Of a stretch of DNA of 64,000 nucleotides, positions 55,316-64,000 are shown piece after piece. This DNA comes from Apodospora peruviana. Taxonomy: Eukaryota > Ascomycota > Sordariomycetes > Sordariales > Lasiosphaeriaceae. The notes beneath the pieces were generated by a model. It was not told where the DNA came from, ran no database searches, and saw only the letters and a list, made by a program, of their open reading frames with translations. The DNA lies in assembly GCA_033439685.1 (NCBI GenBank), contig JAUEDM010000006.1:3162001-3226000 (forward strand), given 5' to 3'. The position numbers and the translations under genes are program-made. Within the stretch, counting starts at the first letter, position 1; each line of letters begins with the position of its first letter.

Positions 55316-55780
55316 TCAAAACAAGTTGGTTTGGGGCGCGTGCGAAACGCATGTGGAGTGCGTAAGGTGCGACTCGTCTTCTTCCTCCCTCAGCCTCTGG
55401 CTTTTCGCGGATTCATAACCGGCTCTACATAGTGGGCATGGGTACGTCTTCCCTTCGTGGTCGGCCAGTCTGTGTTCCCGCAGGTGCAAGTTCTGTTGAG
55501 ACGAGAAATCCCTCCCAGTCCACACCCTTCAGCAAGGCATGGGTACCTCTTGTCCTTCCCCTTCGTGGACGGCCTGTTGGTGGTTCCGCAGCTCCGCTTT
55601 ACCCAAGTATACCTTGTCACAGCCTTCAGCAGGACATGGGTACCTCTCACGCTTCCCATTGTGGAAATGCTTTTGGTGCAAATGCAAGCCACTCAAGCTC
55701 ATGCACTGACGGGCAAGGAAGTCGAGTCACTCTGGCAGCAAAGGATCCCACCAGCCAGCAGGGCAATCAGAGCTGCTCTC
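55316..55780 (-). pseudogene. Decayed C2H2 zinc-finger array
   Basis: On the minus strand one finger is complete: CPAEGCDKVYLGKAELRNHQ then QAVH (C-X4-C-X12-H-X4-H). The next is split by a frameshift (RYPCLAEGC, then RDFSSQQNLHLREHRLADH), and a third starts at TYPCPLCRAGYESAKS. A partial finger precedes them (LHLHQKHFH). Linkers such as HEGKTYPC are typical. Fingers of this spacing usually bind DNA. Stops and at least two frame changes within 450 bp make it a pseudogene or an error-containing stretch. Confidence 0.6.
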
Positions 55781-56124
55781 CCGACTTGTAACTCAAGCTC
55801 TCCAATTTGCTTATTGGAACTATGTCCATCGAGATGGCAGCACGATACTGTGTATGGGCAAGAAGGACTCGGAGGCGGCCGAAAGGGCCGGACAACCAGC
55901 GCCAGAAGTCTTTCCTATGCCACGACATGCCCGACCCGGAGTGTAGCAGTCGAATGTCCAAGGAGAGTGCAGATCAGGAGCTGGATCGAGAACTGAGTGT
56001 CGAACTTCACGGAACCTGCTGCCATTGCACCGATAAAGCTCAAGATAAAATGTTAATACGTTACATTTCGAGCTATTTATATAAAAACGTCTTACTTCTT
56101 TTTTTAAAAAAGAAAAAACATATA

Positions 56125-56169
56125 ACGTGCATGATAAGCGAACGGTACAGACAAGCGAACGGTACACTT
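56125..56169 (+). repeat. Left terminal inverted repeat (45 bp)
   Basis: Exact reverse complement of 57637-57681. Starts ACGTGCATGATAAGCG and ends GTACACTT. Contains two AAGCGAACGGTACA copies 17 bp apart. Confidence 0.95.
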
Positions 56170-56199
56170 TCTACCACCCCACCACAACTATCCTCAACA

Positions 56200-57582
56200 C
56201 TAGGAAATAACAATAACAGAATCAGAAACAGATGAATCAGACGATTCCGCATCCTCCTTGCACGCGTGTGCATTATGACCAGGCTTTCCGCACACACCAC
56301 AGCACCGAATCTTCGTACGAGACCCCCCTGCACCACCACCACTTTGTCGTGTCTCCTGCGTTACCTGCTCATCCACCGCCTTCTGATCCAGTAGATCATG
56401 CGCTTCTTGTACAGTAAGTGACCCTCCAAGCCGCACACGTGTTTTTTTGGCTCTTCGTCGCTTGCTAAGCCCCTCATTGGCCTTTCGTAGTGCAGAGACC
56501 TCTCCACGTAGAAGAGCCACCTCGTGCATTACCGCCATTGTACCTTTAGCTAACCGGTCCACAGCAGTTAACATAGATGTTGGAGAGCTGCCTTGATGAT
56601 TGGAAATTCGAGTTTTAATGAGCTCTGACTGTGAGGTAGCTTCACGAGGGTTGTGTGGTGTTTGAGAGAGCCAAGGTAGTGCCGTACCTGGGCTTGAGGC
56701 TGGAGGTGTTGGGGTCCGAATGCGCACATCCAGCCCAGATATTACCCTCTCCGGGTCGTATGGTACTAGACCAGCTCCAGCAAAGCCTCCTCGGATGTTT
56801 TTTTCTGTAAAAGAAGTAAAAAATGCTTTCCTGAAGGAACAAAGAAACTCAAGCTTGCTAATATGCGTGATACGCATACGCATAAGCTCTTCAATTTCCT
56901 TGCTATATGCCTTCTTCAGTGGCCCAAAACAACCAACATCTAATGGTGGGATGGCCCAGCCTAAGGCGTTTATTCCTTGGATAACGGTAGCCCACTCTCG
57001 ATTACCAGGCTGGGCCTGTTTAGCCCTGCCACGGCCATCTGAGGTAGTGACTACCATAGTAGGGATAATAATGCCCATCATAAAGCCAGTCTCGTCAAAG
57101 TTGAACGTATCGTCGTCGAGAATGCCGTATTTGACCTTAGTATTGTGCACAAGGGCAAACCACTCGCTAATAACGTTTGGATCTTCGCATTTAGCCCTCT
57201 GGTAGTCGTATTTACGCGTAAAACGCGTCTGGAGTTCTGGTTGACGCTTGACGAAGTTGTAAGCCCAGCGGATCCCAACAGGAGGCGCGCCGCGTTCGCG
57301 TAACAGTCGGTTGGCCATATCTTCCACATAAAGAAGCCGGGGATGGAATGCGCGTGCACATAGCTCAATTATATATTGAACAATAGTTTGCTCTTCCAAA
57401 TCTGTAAGTTTACGCGAATTGGCTGGAATATCGCGTCGTGCAGGCCGGCCATCGCGTCGAGCAGAGAGGGTCATTGGTGGTACGTTGTAAGTTGTAGCTG
57501 CACCTCGAAGAGTAAGATCTGGCTCACTTTTCATAGCTTCGAGAGCAAGAATAATTCTGGATTCTTTTGCAAGTGAATCCAT
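56200..57582 (-). CDS. Pogo/Fot1-type transposase with internal in-frame deletion
   Basis: ATG at 57582 (MDSLAKESRIILALEAMKSE), 460 residues. N-terminal helix-turn-helix regions (about 20-45 and a CENP-B-like second one, about 60-125). The DDE domain begins with the first catalytic Asp163 in NFDETGFMMG. After GINALGWAIPP (to 213) the protein jumps straight to LDVGCFGPLKK, which holds the third Asp215. The normal segment of about 100 residues between these motifs, including the second catalytic Asp (usually in LxxDGHxSH), is missing without loss of frame. The C-terminus carries a CCHC knuckle (CGVCGKPGHNAHAC) and an acidic Ser tail. It should bind the element ends but cannot cut DNA, so it could act as a repressor or be inert. 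Confidence 0.9.
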   Translation of the reverse strand: MDSLAKESRIILALEAMKSEPDLTLRGAATTYNVPPMTLSARRDGRPARRDIPANSRKLTDLEEQTIVQYIIELCARAFHPRLLYVEDMANRLLRERGAPPVGIRWAYNFVKRQPELQTRFTRKYDYQRAKCEDPNVISEWFALVHNTKVKYGILDDDTFNFDETGFMMGIIIPTMVVTTSDGRGRAKQAQPGNREWATVIQGINALGWAIPPLDVGCFGPLKKAYSKEIEELMRMRITHISKLEFLCSFRKAFFTSFTEKNIRGGFAGAGLVPYDPERVISGLDVRIRTPTPPASSPGTALPWLSQTPHNPREATSQSELIKTRISNHQGSSPTSMLTAVDRLAKGTMAVMHEVALLRGEVSALRKANEGLSKRRRAKKTRVRLGGSLTVQEAHDLLDQKAVDEQVTQETRQSGGGAGGSRTKIRCCGVCGKPGHNAHACKEDAESSDSSVSDSVIVIS

Positions 57583-57636
57583 TGCGAATTGGTAGTGCAA
57601 TTGGTAAAAGAAGTTGAAAGGTCGCGTTGTGCCAAG

Positions 57637-57681
57637 AAGTGTACCGTTCGCTTGTCTGTACCGTTCGCTTATCATGCACGT
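57637..57681 (+). repeat. Right terminal inverted repeat (45 bp)
   Basis: Exact reverse complement of 56125-56169. Followed by TA at 57682-57683. Confidence 0.95.
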
Positions 57682-57683
57682 TA

Positions 57684-57979
57684 ACGTTAAAGCGTTTATA
57701 TTAAAAGGGGACTTATAAAATCCTTTTTTATAAACGACGATAATCGATTAAAACGTTTAAAAATGGATGTATTTCGTTGATTTAGAGAACGAGGTTTGAA
57801 GAGCTTTAGGTATTTATTATTATTCATACACCGCTGTGCCGTTGGGCGCGTCGGACCTTCAAACTATATACTGTTCAAACTATATACTGTACAGGAAAAC
57901 CGTGCCCTTACGGGTCGGGTGAAAAACCGGTACCAACAATTGAGTAAACATATCAGCGACTGAGCCTGTAAATACAAAA
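57684..57979. other. AT-rich flank with a short tandem duplication
   Basis: 57684-57840 is clearly AT-rich, like the left flank of the transposon (56040-56122), suggesting insertion into an older AT-rich repeat. TCAAACTATATACTGT is perfectly duplicated at 57859-57890. Confidence 0.6.
57859..57890 (+). repeat. 16-bp perfect tandem duplication
   Basis: TCAAACTATATACTGT occurs twice in a row, just downstream (in LINE orientation) of the Tad-like fragment. Confidence 0.93.
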
Positions 57980-58447
57980 GAAGACCTCCTGGCCTTCGAT
58001 GGAGGGGCACCATACGACTAGGTGTTCGACAGTTGCACGGCCTTCACCACACTCGCAAAAAGGTGTTAGAATCGTTGGGACACCCCGTTTGAATAGGAAG
58101 TCCCGGAGCCCGATAGCACCAGTTCGAATATGGACCAGTAGTGAGCTTTTCGCCTTGTTGAGGCCTGAGTGTCTTGAGTGTTTTTATCTCTGAAGACGGT
58201 CTCTTTCTGGTGGTCGAAATCGTCTGCTGGCCTCACCGTTGCCCGACCGTTCCGCTCTCTTAACCATCTTTCCCTCCATTCCTCCTCCGCTATCCTGTCT
58301 GTGTCGGTGGTCCCCCCTGTCCAGGCTGCAATTGTTATAGCGGATTCTTCTATTGCTGTTGGTCTCTGTGGCCCGGTGGCTGCTCGACGGCCCCTTTTGT
58401 CTCTCCTCGACTGGAACCTTTGGTATAGTTTGGCGCAGGTCTCGTGA
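57980..58447 (-). mobile_element. 3' fragment of a Tad-type LINE (RNase H end)
   Basis: The minus strand translates to GLNKAKSSLLVHIRTGAIGL, RDFLFKRGVPTILTPFCEC and GEGRATVEHLVVWCPS, the conserved C-terminal end of fungal Tad/LINE-1-like polyproteins (after the RNase H domain, with its CxCG...H...WCP zinc-like motif). Upstream on the same strand an open frame rich in Glu and Arg (WREREWLRE-like) is out of frame with it, so the fragment is shifted. No reverse-transcriptase domain lies nearby; only the 3' end remains, as expected from 5'-truncated insertion or decay. Confidence 0.75.
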
Positions 58448-58963
58448 ACTATGCTACCTGGGGTCTTCGCTTTAGGTATTTAAGTGATTAGCCTCTGGTT
58501 TCAGTGCAAAACAGGCTCACACACCTAGAGAGACCCTTGTTCTTAGCCTCGTCTTTGCATCTCTATTAAAAGAGGGCGGGCTGGCAACTAAAAGCAAGAA
58601 AGATAATCATACTCCTGGAAGATAAGCTGGATAGGACCCAGGTAGTATCCTCAAAAAAGAGGTGAGGGATATACATTCAGCTTGTTCAAGAATAGCTGTC
58701 TCAACGACGAGCAGCCTTTTTATACACACTGGTCCATCCAGGTGTATTGGGAAGAAAGGAGTTTATTCTGATCGCCTACCATCTCCAACAAGGCTGAGAA
58801 ATCGCTAATCTGAACAAGCCAGCCCGCTGTCAACAACCTCAACCCTACCGTATCCAAAACAGCCCAACACAATCACCCAACTCTACTTCTACTTCTAAAC
58901 TAATCCAACCAAAACTCATCCAACCGTTCCAAAAACTCCAAATCAACATTCAAAAAAACTCTT
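58448..58963. other. Intergenic
   Basis: About 500 bp with no supported gene; possibly the rest of the decayed LINE. Confidence 0.4.
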
Positions 58964-60126
58964 TCATAGATCCAACTCCCTGAGCCACGGCTTCGTCTGC
59001 AGCGCATACGTAACAGCCGTGCACCACTTCAACAACTCCTCCTCGTCCTTACCCATAACAAGCACCGAATCCCCGCGATGCGGCACATGATCATCCGACT
59101 CATACTTCCCATGCGCAAACTTGTCCTGCGCGCCATACTTCCCTTCCTGCCAAGTCTTCCCGCGCTTAATCGCCTGCGTCGTCTGGAACCCCATCCCCAG
59201 CCCCATCATCTTCTCCCTTAGATACCCGAGCCGGAGCATAGTCGAGTTGTGCGCGTTCCCACTCGCTCATGGGCATATCCTTCGGCACAAACTTCCACTC
59301 CCACGCGCGACCGACGCAATCAATAAACGCCACGTTCTGGCGCATCTGCGGGATCATCATGAGCGGATAGTAATGCGGTGCGGACCACAACCGAAGAAGT
59401 GTATGTGGGTGGGTGCTTACGCTTCGCAATGGTTGGCCGAATCACCAAGTTCCAGTCCCACGGTAAACGCGTCGATAAAAGGGTCGTCGCCCGTGTACAC
59501 CCTTTCCCACTCGGCCCAGAACTTCTTTGGTCGGTACGCACAACTCACCTGGGTCCGCGTGTCGGGCCGCTGCACCGCGCGCACCGCCAGGTCAAAGATC
59601 TTGCTGTTCCTGAACGCCTTGCCCTCGTCGGTCGTGGTCAAAAACTCGTGGATGATGGACGTCACGCCGACATTCGGGAAAGAACAGACCCATCGTCGTG
59701 AACGCCTGCACAATGTCCTGCAGGATATACCAGTGCGGCCACGGACTGGACGGGTTACTGTCGTAGTCGTCGTAGTAGATCTTTAGGTTGATCTAGTCGA
59801 GCACCTGCAAGCAGAACCAAGGCCAGGCCTGATGGTCCTGCGGGCGCGGTGACTCGTGCTTCTGCAGGGCTGGTGATCCCCATATCATGGCTTCCTTGTA
59901 GCGGTCCTGCGCGCCAGGCTCCAGGCCGCCGGGGTGGAATGTATCTTTGAAGACTGTTCGTCCCATGGTGTGTTAGACATCTAGACAAGACAAAGAGGGA
60001 GGAGGTGTGGTTGGTGTGTGACATACTGTAAGCCCTATCGCGCTCCATAATCTCGTGCGACCCCATAAGCTCGTTCAGCTTCCTCCTCGAGACCTTGAGC
60101 TTGAGCGAAGCAAAGTCCGGCCTCAT
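58964..60126 (-). pseudogene. Broken gene of unknown family
   Basis: Exon 1 at 60126-60027 (MRPDFASLKLKVSRRKLNEL) is joined by a GTATGT...CAG intron to 59953 onward (IFKDTFHPGGLEPGAQDRYK). The frame meets TAG at about 59795 (QVLD, stop, INLKIYYDDYDSN), shifts near 59685 into GVTSIIHEFLTTTDEGKAFR and EWERVYTGDDPFIDAFTVGL, and continues through AFIDCVGRAWEWKFVPKDMP. It shifts again near 59245 into MLRLGYLREKMMGLGMGFQT and the end ALQTKPWLRELDL. The second intron boundary is unclear. One nonsense codon (CAG to TAG) and at least two frameshifts indicate a pseudogene. The protein would be about 340 residues, without signal peptide or membrane helix. No family recognised. Confidence 0.55.
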
Positions 60127-60537
60127 GAGCAATTTCTACTTGGCAACGTCGAACGACGTGATTAACGGATGCGCCTGCTGCCAAATTGGCGACGCTTCCC
60201 ACGGAAACTCTTCAGCCCCGGGAGTGTATGGCTTTTTGCCTACAGGTTCGCCGATCTGGTTTACGTTGAGGCTGAAGCTTTTGATAGCAGCTACAGTAAG
60301 CTCAACGCATCAAAGGAGAGTAGAGTCCTCGTGTCCGGGCAAGACAGTGCCTGACAAGAGCAAGGCGATGCGAGCTCGGGGTGTAATACGGATGGAAGCT
60401 AAGAATAAAGTTTCTGGTCTCGTGGTATTAATATCAGAGGTTTGAGTTCATTCAACTACAATTTAAAACTTGGTGATATCTTGCCGATAATGAGCCCTGT
60501 GTCTGGAATGGGTGATCGTGCATGTAACCAATACTTG
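60127..60537. other. Intergenic between two minus-strand genes
   Basis: Promoter side of the broken gene and 3' side of the P450; no other gene supported. Confidence 0.5.
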
Positions 60538-62267
60538 TCACGTCGCCATCTTTACTTTCATCTTCATTCCGTCGACCGGTTTTGAGGTCACCGCTCTCAC
60601 CTGTCCCACATTGTCAGCTTGGTATTTACTTCATACGGAGATGCACAATGTAGTCCGAAAGAACAAAAAGAGAAAAGGAAACTCACTGGATATAACTCCT
60701 CAGCCACCTTATACTGGCGCCCCTTCTTCGTCTCGGTATCTAAAGTCGGCTTCCCCCCCTCATCAAGAACAACCTCCCCCAACCCTACCTTGACAAAGTC
60801 GTACTGTCTCACCGCCAGCGCAATGATGAGCCTTGCCTCCACGAGCGCCAGCTCTTGTCCAATACAGGCCCTCGGACCGCGCTCAAACGGGCGCCACGCA
60901 CCAGCAGGAATCTCGGCCGCTCCAGCGGACAACCATCGCTCGGGCAAAAAGTCCTCAGCCGTATCCTCCCCATACACGCTCGGATCGGTATGGATAACAG
61001 GCTGACAGTTATAGGTGATCATGCCGTCCAGGCACTGCCGTGTTCCGTCGGGAAGGGTAACCGAAAACCCAGAGCCCTCAGGAAACTGGCGCGCGGTGCC
61101 AGCAGACGGGTGCACTCGGAGCGTCTCCTTGATGACGGCGCAGAGATATGGAATCTGCTGCACCAGGTCCGGTATCCCGAGCAGCCTGGTATGCATGGCG
61201 GCAGGACTGATGTCATCCGCACCAAGAACCTTGTCCAGTTCGGCGCGGACAGCTTTCAGGGCATGTGGCGTCCGAGAAAGCTCGTAAAAGACCCACGAGA
61301 TCAAGATGCTGGTAGTATCATGCCCCGCAAACAAGAACGTGCGGAGCTGGTCGCAGGTCTCGTTCAGGATGGTCGGCGTAAGCGTCGTGACGTCCTGCAA
61401 ACACAGCGACAAGATGCTTCGAGCTTTCCTGGTCTTGCTGCCGCCGCCGGCTCCATGGTCAAGCGAAGCAGCGGCATGCTTGCGTCGCACGATATCCTCC
61501 AACAGACCATTAACCTTACCCGCCAACGCAGCGCGCCGGCGTATTCTGCCCGGAGTAAACCACCACGGCCGGTTCCTCGTCTCGCCATGATACGTCTCAA
61601 GCAACGCATCAAAAAGCTCCACAAACTCGCTGCTCTCGGTCTGCGAGTTCAGCTCAAAGTCCATCGACACCTTGCCAATCACATCCAGCGTCAACTGCGT
61701 CGTCAGTTTCAGCAGACCAAAAGTCTCGCCACTCTTCGCAAGCTTATCAAGCCTCTCCAAAAACACCAGCCCTTTATCCAAAACAACCTCGGGAACAAAA
61801 CTGTTGAGGTACTGCGGCGCAAAACCGGGGCTAAACCGTTTCCTCAACATCTTCCACTCGTCACCGTGCCGCGACAGGATGGACGATGCGCCAATAATAT
61901 ACAGGAGCCTGTCGAAAGAATTCTTCCCTTTTGGAGGGCTCGTCGGAAAGATGTCGGACGCCTTTGTGGTTTGTTCCGCGACGTCGTGGCTACCGACCAC
62001 AAGCAACGGATTGTCGAACGGGCGCAGGTCGATGAACATGAGCGGTGGTCGGCCGAGCTCGCGGTGCATCAGCGAAATGGCCATGTCCGGGTGTCCGTTT
62101 GGTGGGCCCCTCTTAAGGAACTGGCCGAAAAGCTTGAGATGGCCCCATGCTAGCGAGTTCGGGCACTGAGGCAGATGCGCGTGCTGCTGGAATCGGGCGT
62201 AATAGAGCCTGCGGTAGAGGATGGTGAGGATAGTTGCTGCGACGGCGATGAGGAGCGGGATGAACAT
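60538..62267 (-). CDS. Cytochrome P450 monooxygenase
   Basis: Exon 1 at 62267-60687 and exon 2 at 60600-60538 (GTGAGT...CAG), 547 residues. The start at 62267 gives an N-terminal ER anchor (MFIPLLIAVAATILTILYRR); the frame is open further upstream but without the expected anchor at its start. Landmarks: I-helix oxygen-binding AGHDTT at 314-319, K-helix ETLR at 381-384, a PERW-like motif LPERWLS near 441, and heme loop FERGPRACIG at 461-470 with ligand Cys468. Exon 2 adds the usual C-terminal strand. By family it is a microsomal NADPH-reductase-dependent hydroxylase. The overall pattern (early HGDEWKMLRKRFSPGF) fits fungal alkane/fatty-acid or secondary-metabolite P450s; the substrate is not predictable. 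No biosynthetic partner genes lie nearby. Intact. Confidence 0.93.
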
Positions 62268-62821
62268 TTTGGAATTTGTGATCGTGTTTGGGCGTGAGGT
62301 TGCGAGAGGCGGGCGGAACGCGAGACTGTTGGGGAAAGCAAAAAGATATCGAGGTGAGGAGGTTGGTCCCGAATAATAATAACAGGCGGTGTTGGTCAGC
62401 TTGGTAGCTATTACATCCAGTCGGAAGCCGTATGTTTTTCCGGATCCTCTCAATCTTTGCCCCGACGGGGGTTGGGCATGGGCGGATGGATGCAGGGCGG
62501 ATTTCAACCCCTGCTGATAGCAGACTGTTTTGATAGGTGGTGTTTTGTTGGTGGCACGAATGGCTGGATCACAACCGTGGAAGAGTTCAATCTGACCGCT
62601 CTTGTTGCATGTCGAGCCCGGTAAGCACTACTTTGATCGATTTAGCAGGGGTTGCTGTTGCTGACATGTACCAGGAAGGCGGAGTTTGATGGATTTAATA
62701 TAGCATGAGGATCAACTGATGATAATGAAACGGCACCGACGTCAAAATATAGGTATGTTCGTGTGTGTTGATTACAAGCACGTGTGTCGCCAGGCTCCCA
62801 ATCAAGAGACCAGGTGCATGA
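62268..62821. other. Promoter region of the P450
   Basis: About 550 bp between two genes in the same orientation. No gene supported. Confidence 0.45.
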
Positions 62822-63910
62822 TCAAAGGCCATCCAACGACACAAACCTATACGCCCAGAATGAGCACCAAATAAACACCACGCCCGACACCGCAGACCAG
62901 ACGATGAAGAAAATAGCGCCCTGAAAATAGTGGATCAACAAACGAGTCTTAAAAACCACAGAATGAAGCAAGCTTACTTACCTTCCCCGGGCTATTCAGG
63001 TAAGGCCCATCATGACCATCGTACAGAGGAGTGCATACAAAGATCACCAAGCCCATAAAAAATCCGATGATGGAGTATCCCAGCAGCATGATTGGGGCCT
63101 GCCAGGTGAATATCATGTTCCATCTGATATCGACCTTGACGGGCCCGGTACCTTGATGAGAAACTGGATGATGGCTTCGTCCTTCGGGATCATTATCGTC
63201 ATCATCATGGTTGTCGCCGTTATTCCAGTTCTGCACATGCAAGATCATGGAGAGCTCTTGGCTGAGTCGCGATGATGAGCCGGACACGGGCGGAGCGTTC
63301 TTGATGGCCGACAATATAAAGGCTTCGGACGAGGACAGAAGCACGGCGGTAATGGAAAGGACGAGACTGCCGTACCACGCCGCCGGGCCGAGCCAGTGTT
63401 CCTCGTCTTTGGGGGCCCAGGAGAAGCAGCCAATCACTGCGGCGGCGAGTAGGGTTCCCTGTTACCTTACGTCGATCAAAGTCAGTAAGTAGGTAGGTAC
63501 CTGGTACTGAAAGTGGGAGAAGACCATAAAAAACGCACGGCAACTTGAACAAACTGCAACTCGTGCAGCTTCCTATCCCGCCAGCGCTGCAGTTTGCCGG
63601 CAATGAACTCGGCACTCTCCCCGTTCTTGAGGTCGGTTGCGACCGTCAGCACCGGTAGCAGGGTATTTTGCCTGTAGAAGCGGTAATACGGCAGCGTGAT
63701 GCCATCCGAGAGGATTCGGCCTGCTGTGCTTAGTGCGGTGCGTGATAGCCTGGATATCTGATCAGGGAAGTGGATCATTTCGTCAGTCGGTCAGTTCAAT
63801 TTGAATTCATGACTCCAATTCAAAGCTCCCTGTTGCATCATTTCCATACGACTCACCTGCTGTTGCCGCTGTTTCCTCTCTGACTCAGGTCGTCTGTTTG
63901 GCGGAGACAT
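62822..63910 (-). CDS. Four-exon fungal membrane protein of unknown function
   Basis: Exons 63910-63857, 63757-63539, 63458-62982 and 62920-62822 join at consensus sites, all in phase 0, for 282 residues. The N-terminus is polar (MSPPNRRPESERKQRQQQ) and cytosolic. A charged region (EFIAGKLQRWRDRKLHELQF) precedes four membrane segments: TLLAAAVIGCFSW, GSLVLSITAVLLSSSEAFIL, IMLLGYSIIGFFMGLVIFVC and AIFFIVWSAVSGVVFIWCSF. An Asp/Asn/His-rich loop lies between segments 2 and 3. This resembles a common ascomycete family of uncharacterised four-pass proteins. The gene lies 555 bp upstream of the P450 on the same strand. All splice sites are clean and the frame is intact. Confidence 0.82.
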
Positions 63911-64000
63911 GGCCGGCTGATTGGCTAAAGGTTGTCTCTGCTGTCGTGGTCGGCAGATCGACCAGGCAGGGAGAGAAGCCGCTGTGCTGAAGTTGATGCT

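Larger units (their letters stand above)
56125..57681. mobile_element. Fot1/pogo-like DNA transposon with 45-bp inverted repeats (deletion derivative)
   Basis: Perfect 45-bp terminal inverted repeats at 56125-56169 and 57637-57681 enclose a transposase gene on the minus strand. TA dinucleotides flank both ends (56123-56124 and 57682-57683), the target duplication of Tc1/mariner-type elements. Each inverted repeat carries two direct copies of AAGCGAACGGTACA (left: 56136-56149 and 56153-56166; right, complemented: 57640-57653 and 57657-57670). The element is 1,557 bp, shorter than complete Fot1-like elements because the transposase has lost an internal block. Identity of the two ends indicates recent movement, which would need transposase from another copy. 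Confidence 0.92.

Overview
This is nuclear DNA from a filamentous ascomycete, most likely a Sordariomycete. The genes have short introns (about 55 to 120 nt) with GTANGT-like donors and CTRAC-like branch points. The gene families are typically fungal: a STAND/NLR protein with ankyrin repeats, a Clr5-domain protein, a SUR7-like protein, a GFA-domain protein and a microsomal P450. The transposons are a Fot1/pogo-type element and a Tad-type LINE remnant. Palindromic TACCTAGGTA-like motifs recur between genes. The genus cannot be named from the sequence alone.

Layout. 1-13 kb: a membrane protein cut by the left edge; a frameshifted small secreted cysteine-containing protein lying between two copies of a dispersed repeat; an F-box protein; and a two-exon, about 1,807-residue NLR (N-terminal STAND domain, NACHT, long ankyrin array). 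14-31 kb is the gene-rich part: a short acidic-tailed protein, a GH18-like hydrolase, a small protein, a Clr5-ankyrin protein, a secreted proline-rich protein interrupted by an in-frame TGA, a SUR7/PalI-like protein, a CE1-type esterase, a broken polytopic membrane protein and a GFA/CENP-V protein. 32-39 kb holds three broken genes: an ankyrin protein, a fungal F-box-type protein and an M13 metallopeptidase. 39-55 kb is poor in genes: a few small ORFs, homopolymer tracts, tandem repeats and truncated remnants. 55-58.5 kb holds a decayed C2H2 zinc-finger gene, a Fot1/pogo transposon with perfect 45-bp inverted repeats but a transposase lacking its central catalytic block, and a Tad-like LINE 3' fragment. 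59-64 kb holds another broken gene, an intact cytochrome P450 and an intact four-exon membrane protein.

The main theme is the contrast between intact genes (NLR, F-box, Clr5-ankyrin, P450, esterase, GH18) and at least eight genes broken by frameshifts or nonsense codons. Several frameshifts fall in homopolymers, which suggests consensus indels. Others sit beside nonsense codons of the kind C-to-T change would make (CAG to TAG, TGG to TGA), which suggests real decay, possibly RIP-like. No metabolic gene cluster or CRISPR-like array is visible, and I found no convincing tRNA or rRNA gene. The most interesting items are the NLR and its possible intron-retention isoform, the deletion-derivative transposon with doubled binding-site-like repeats in each inverted repeat, the in-frame TGA in the proline-rich secreted protein, and the frame-neutral intron in the GFA gene.
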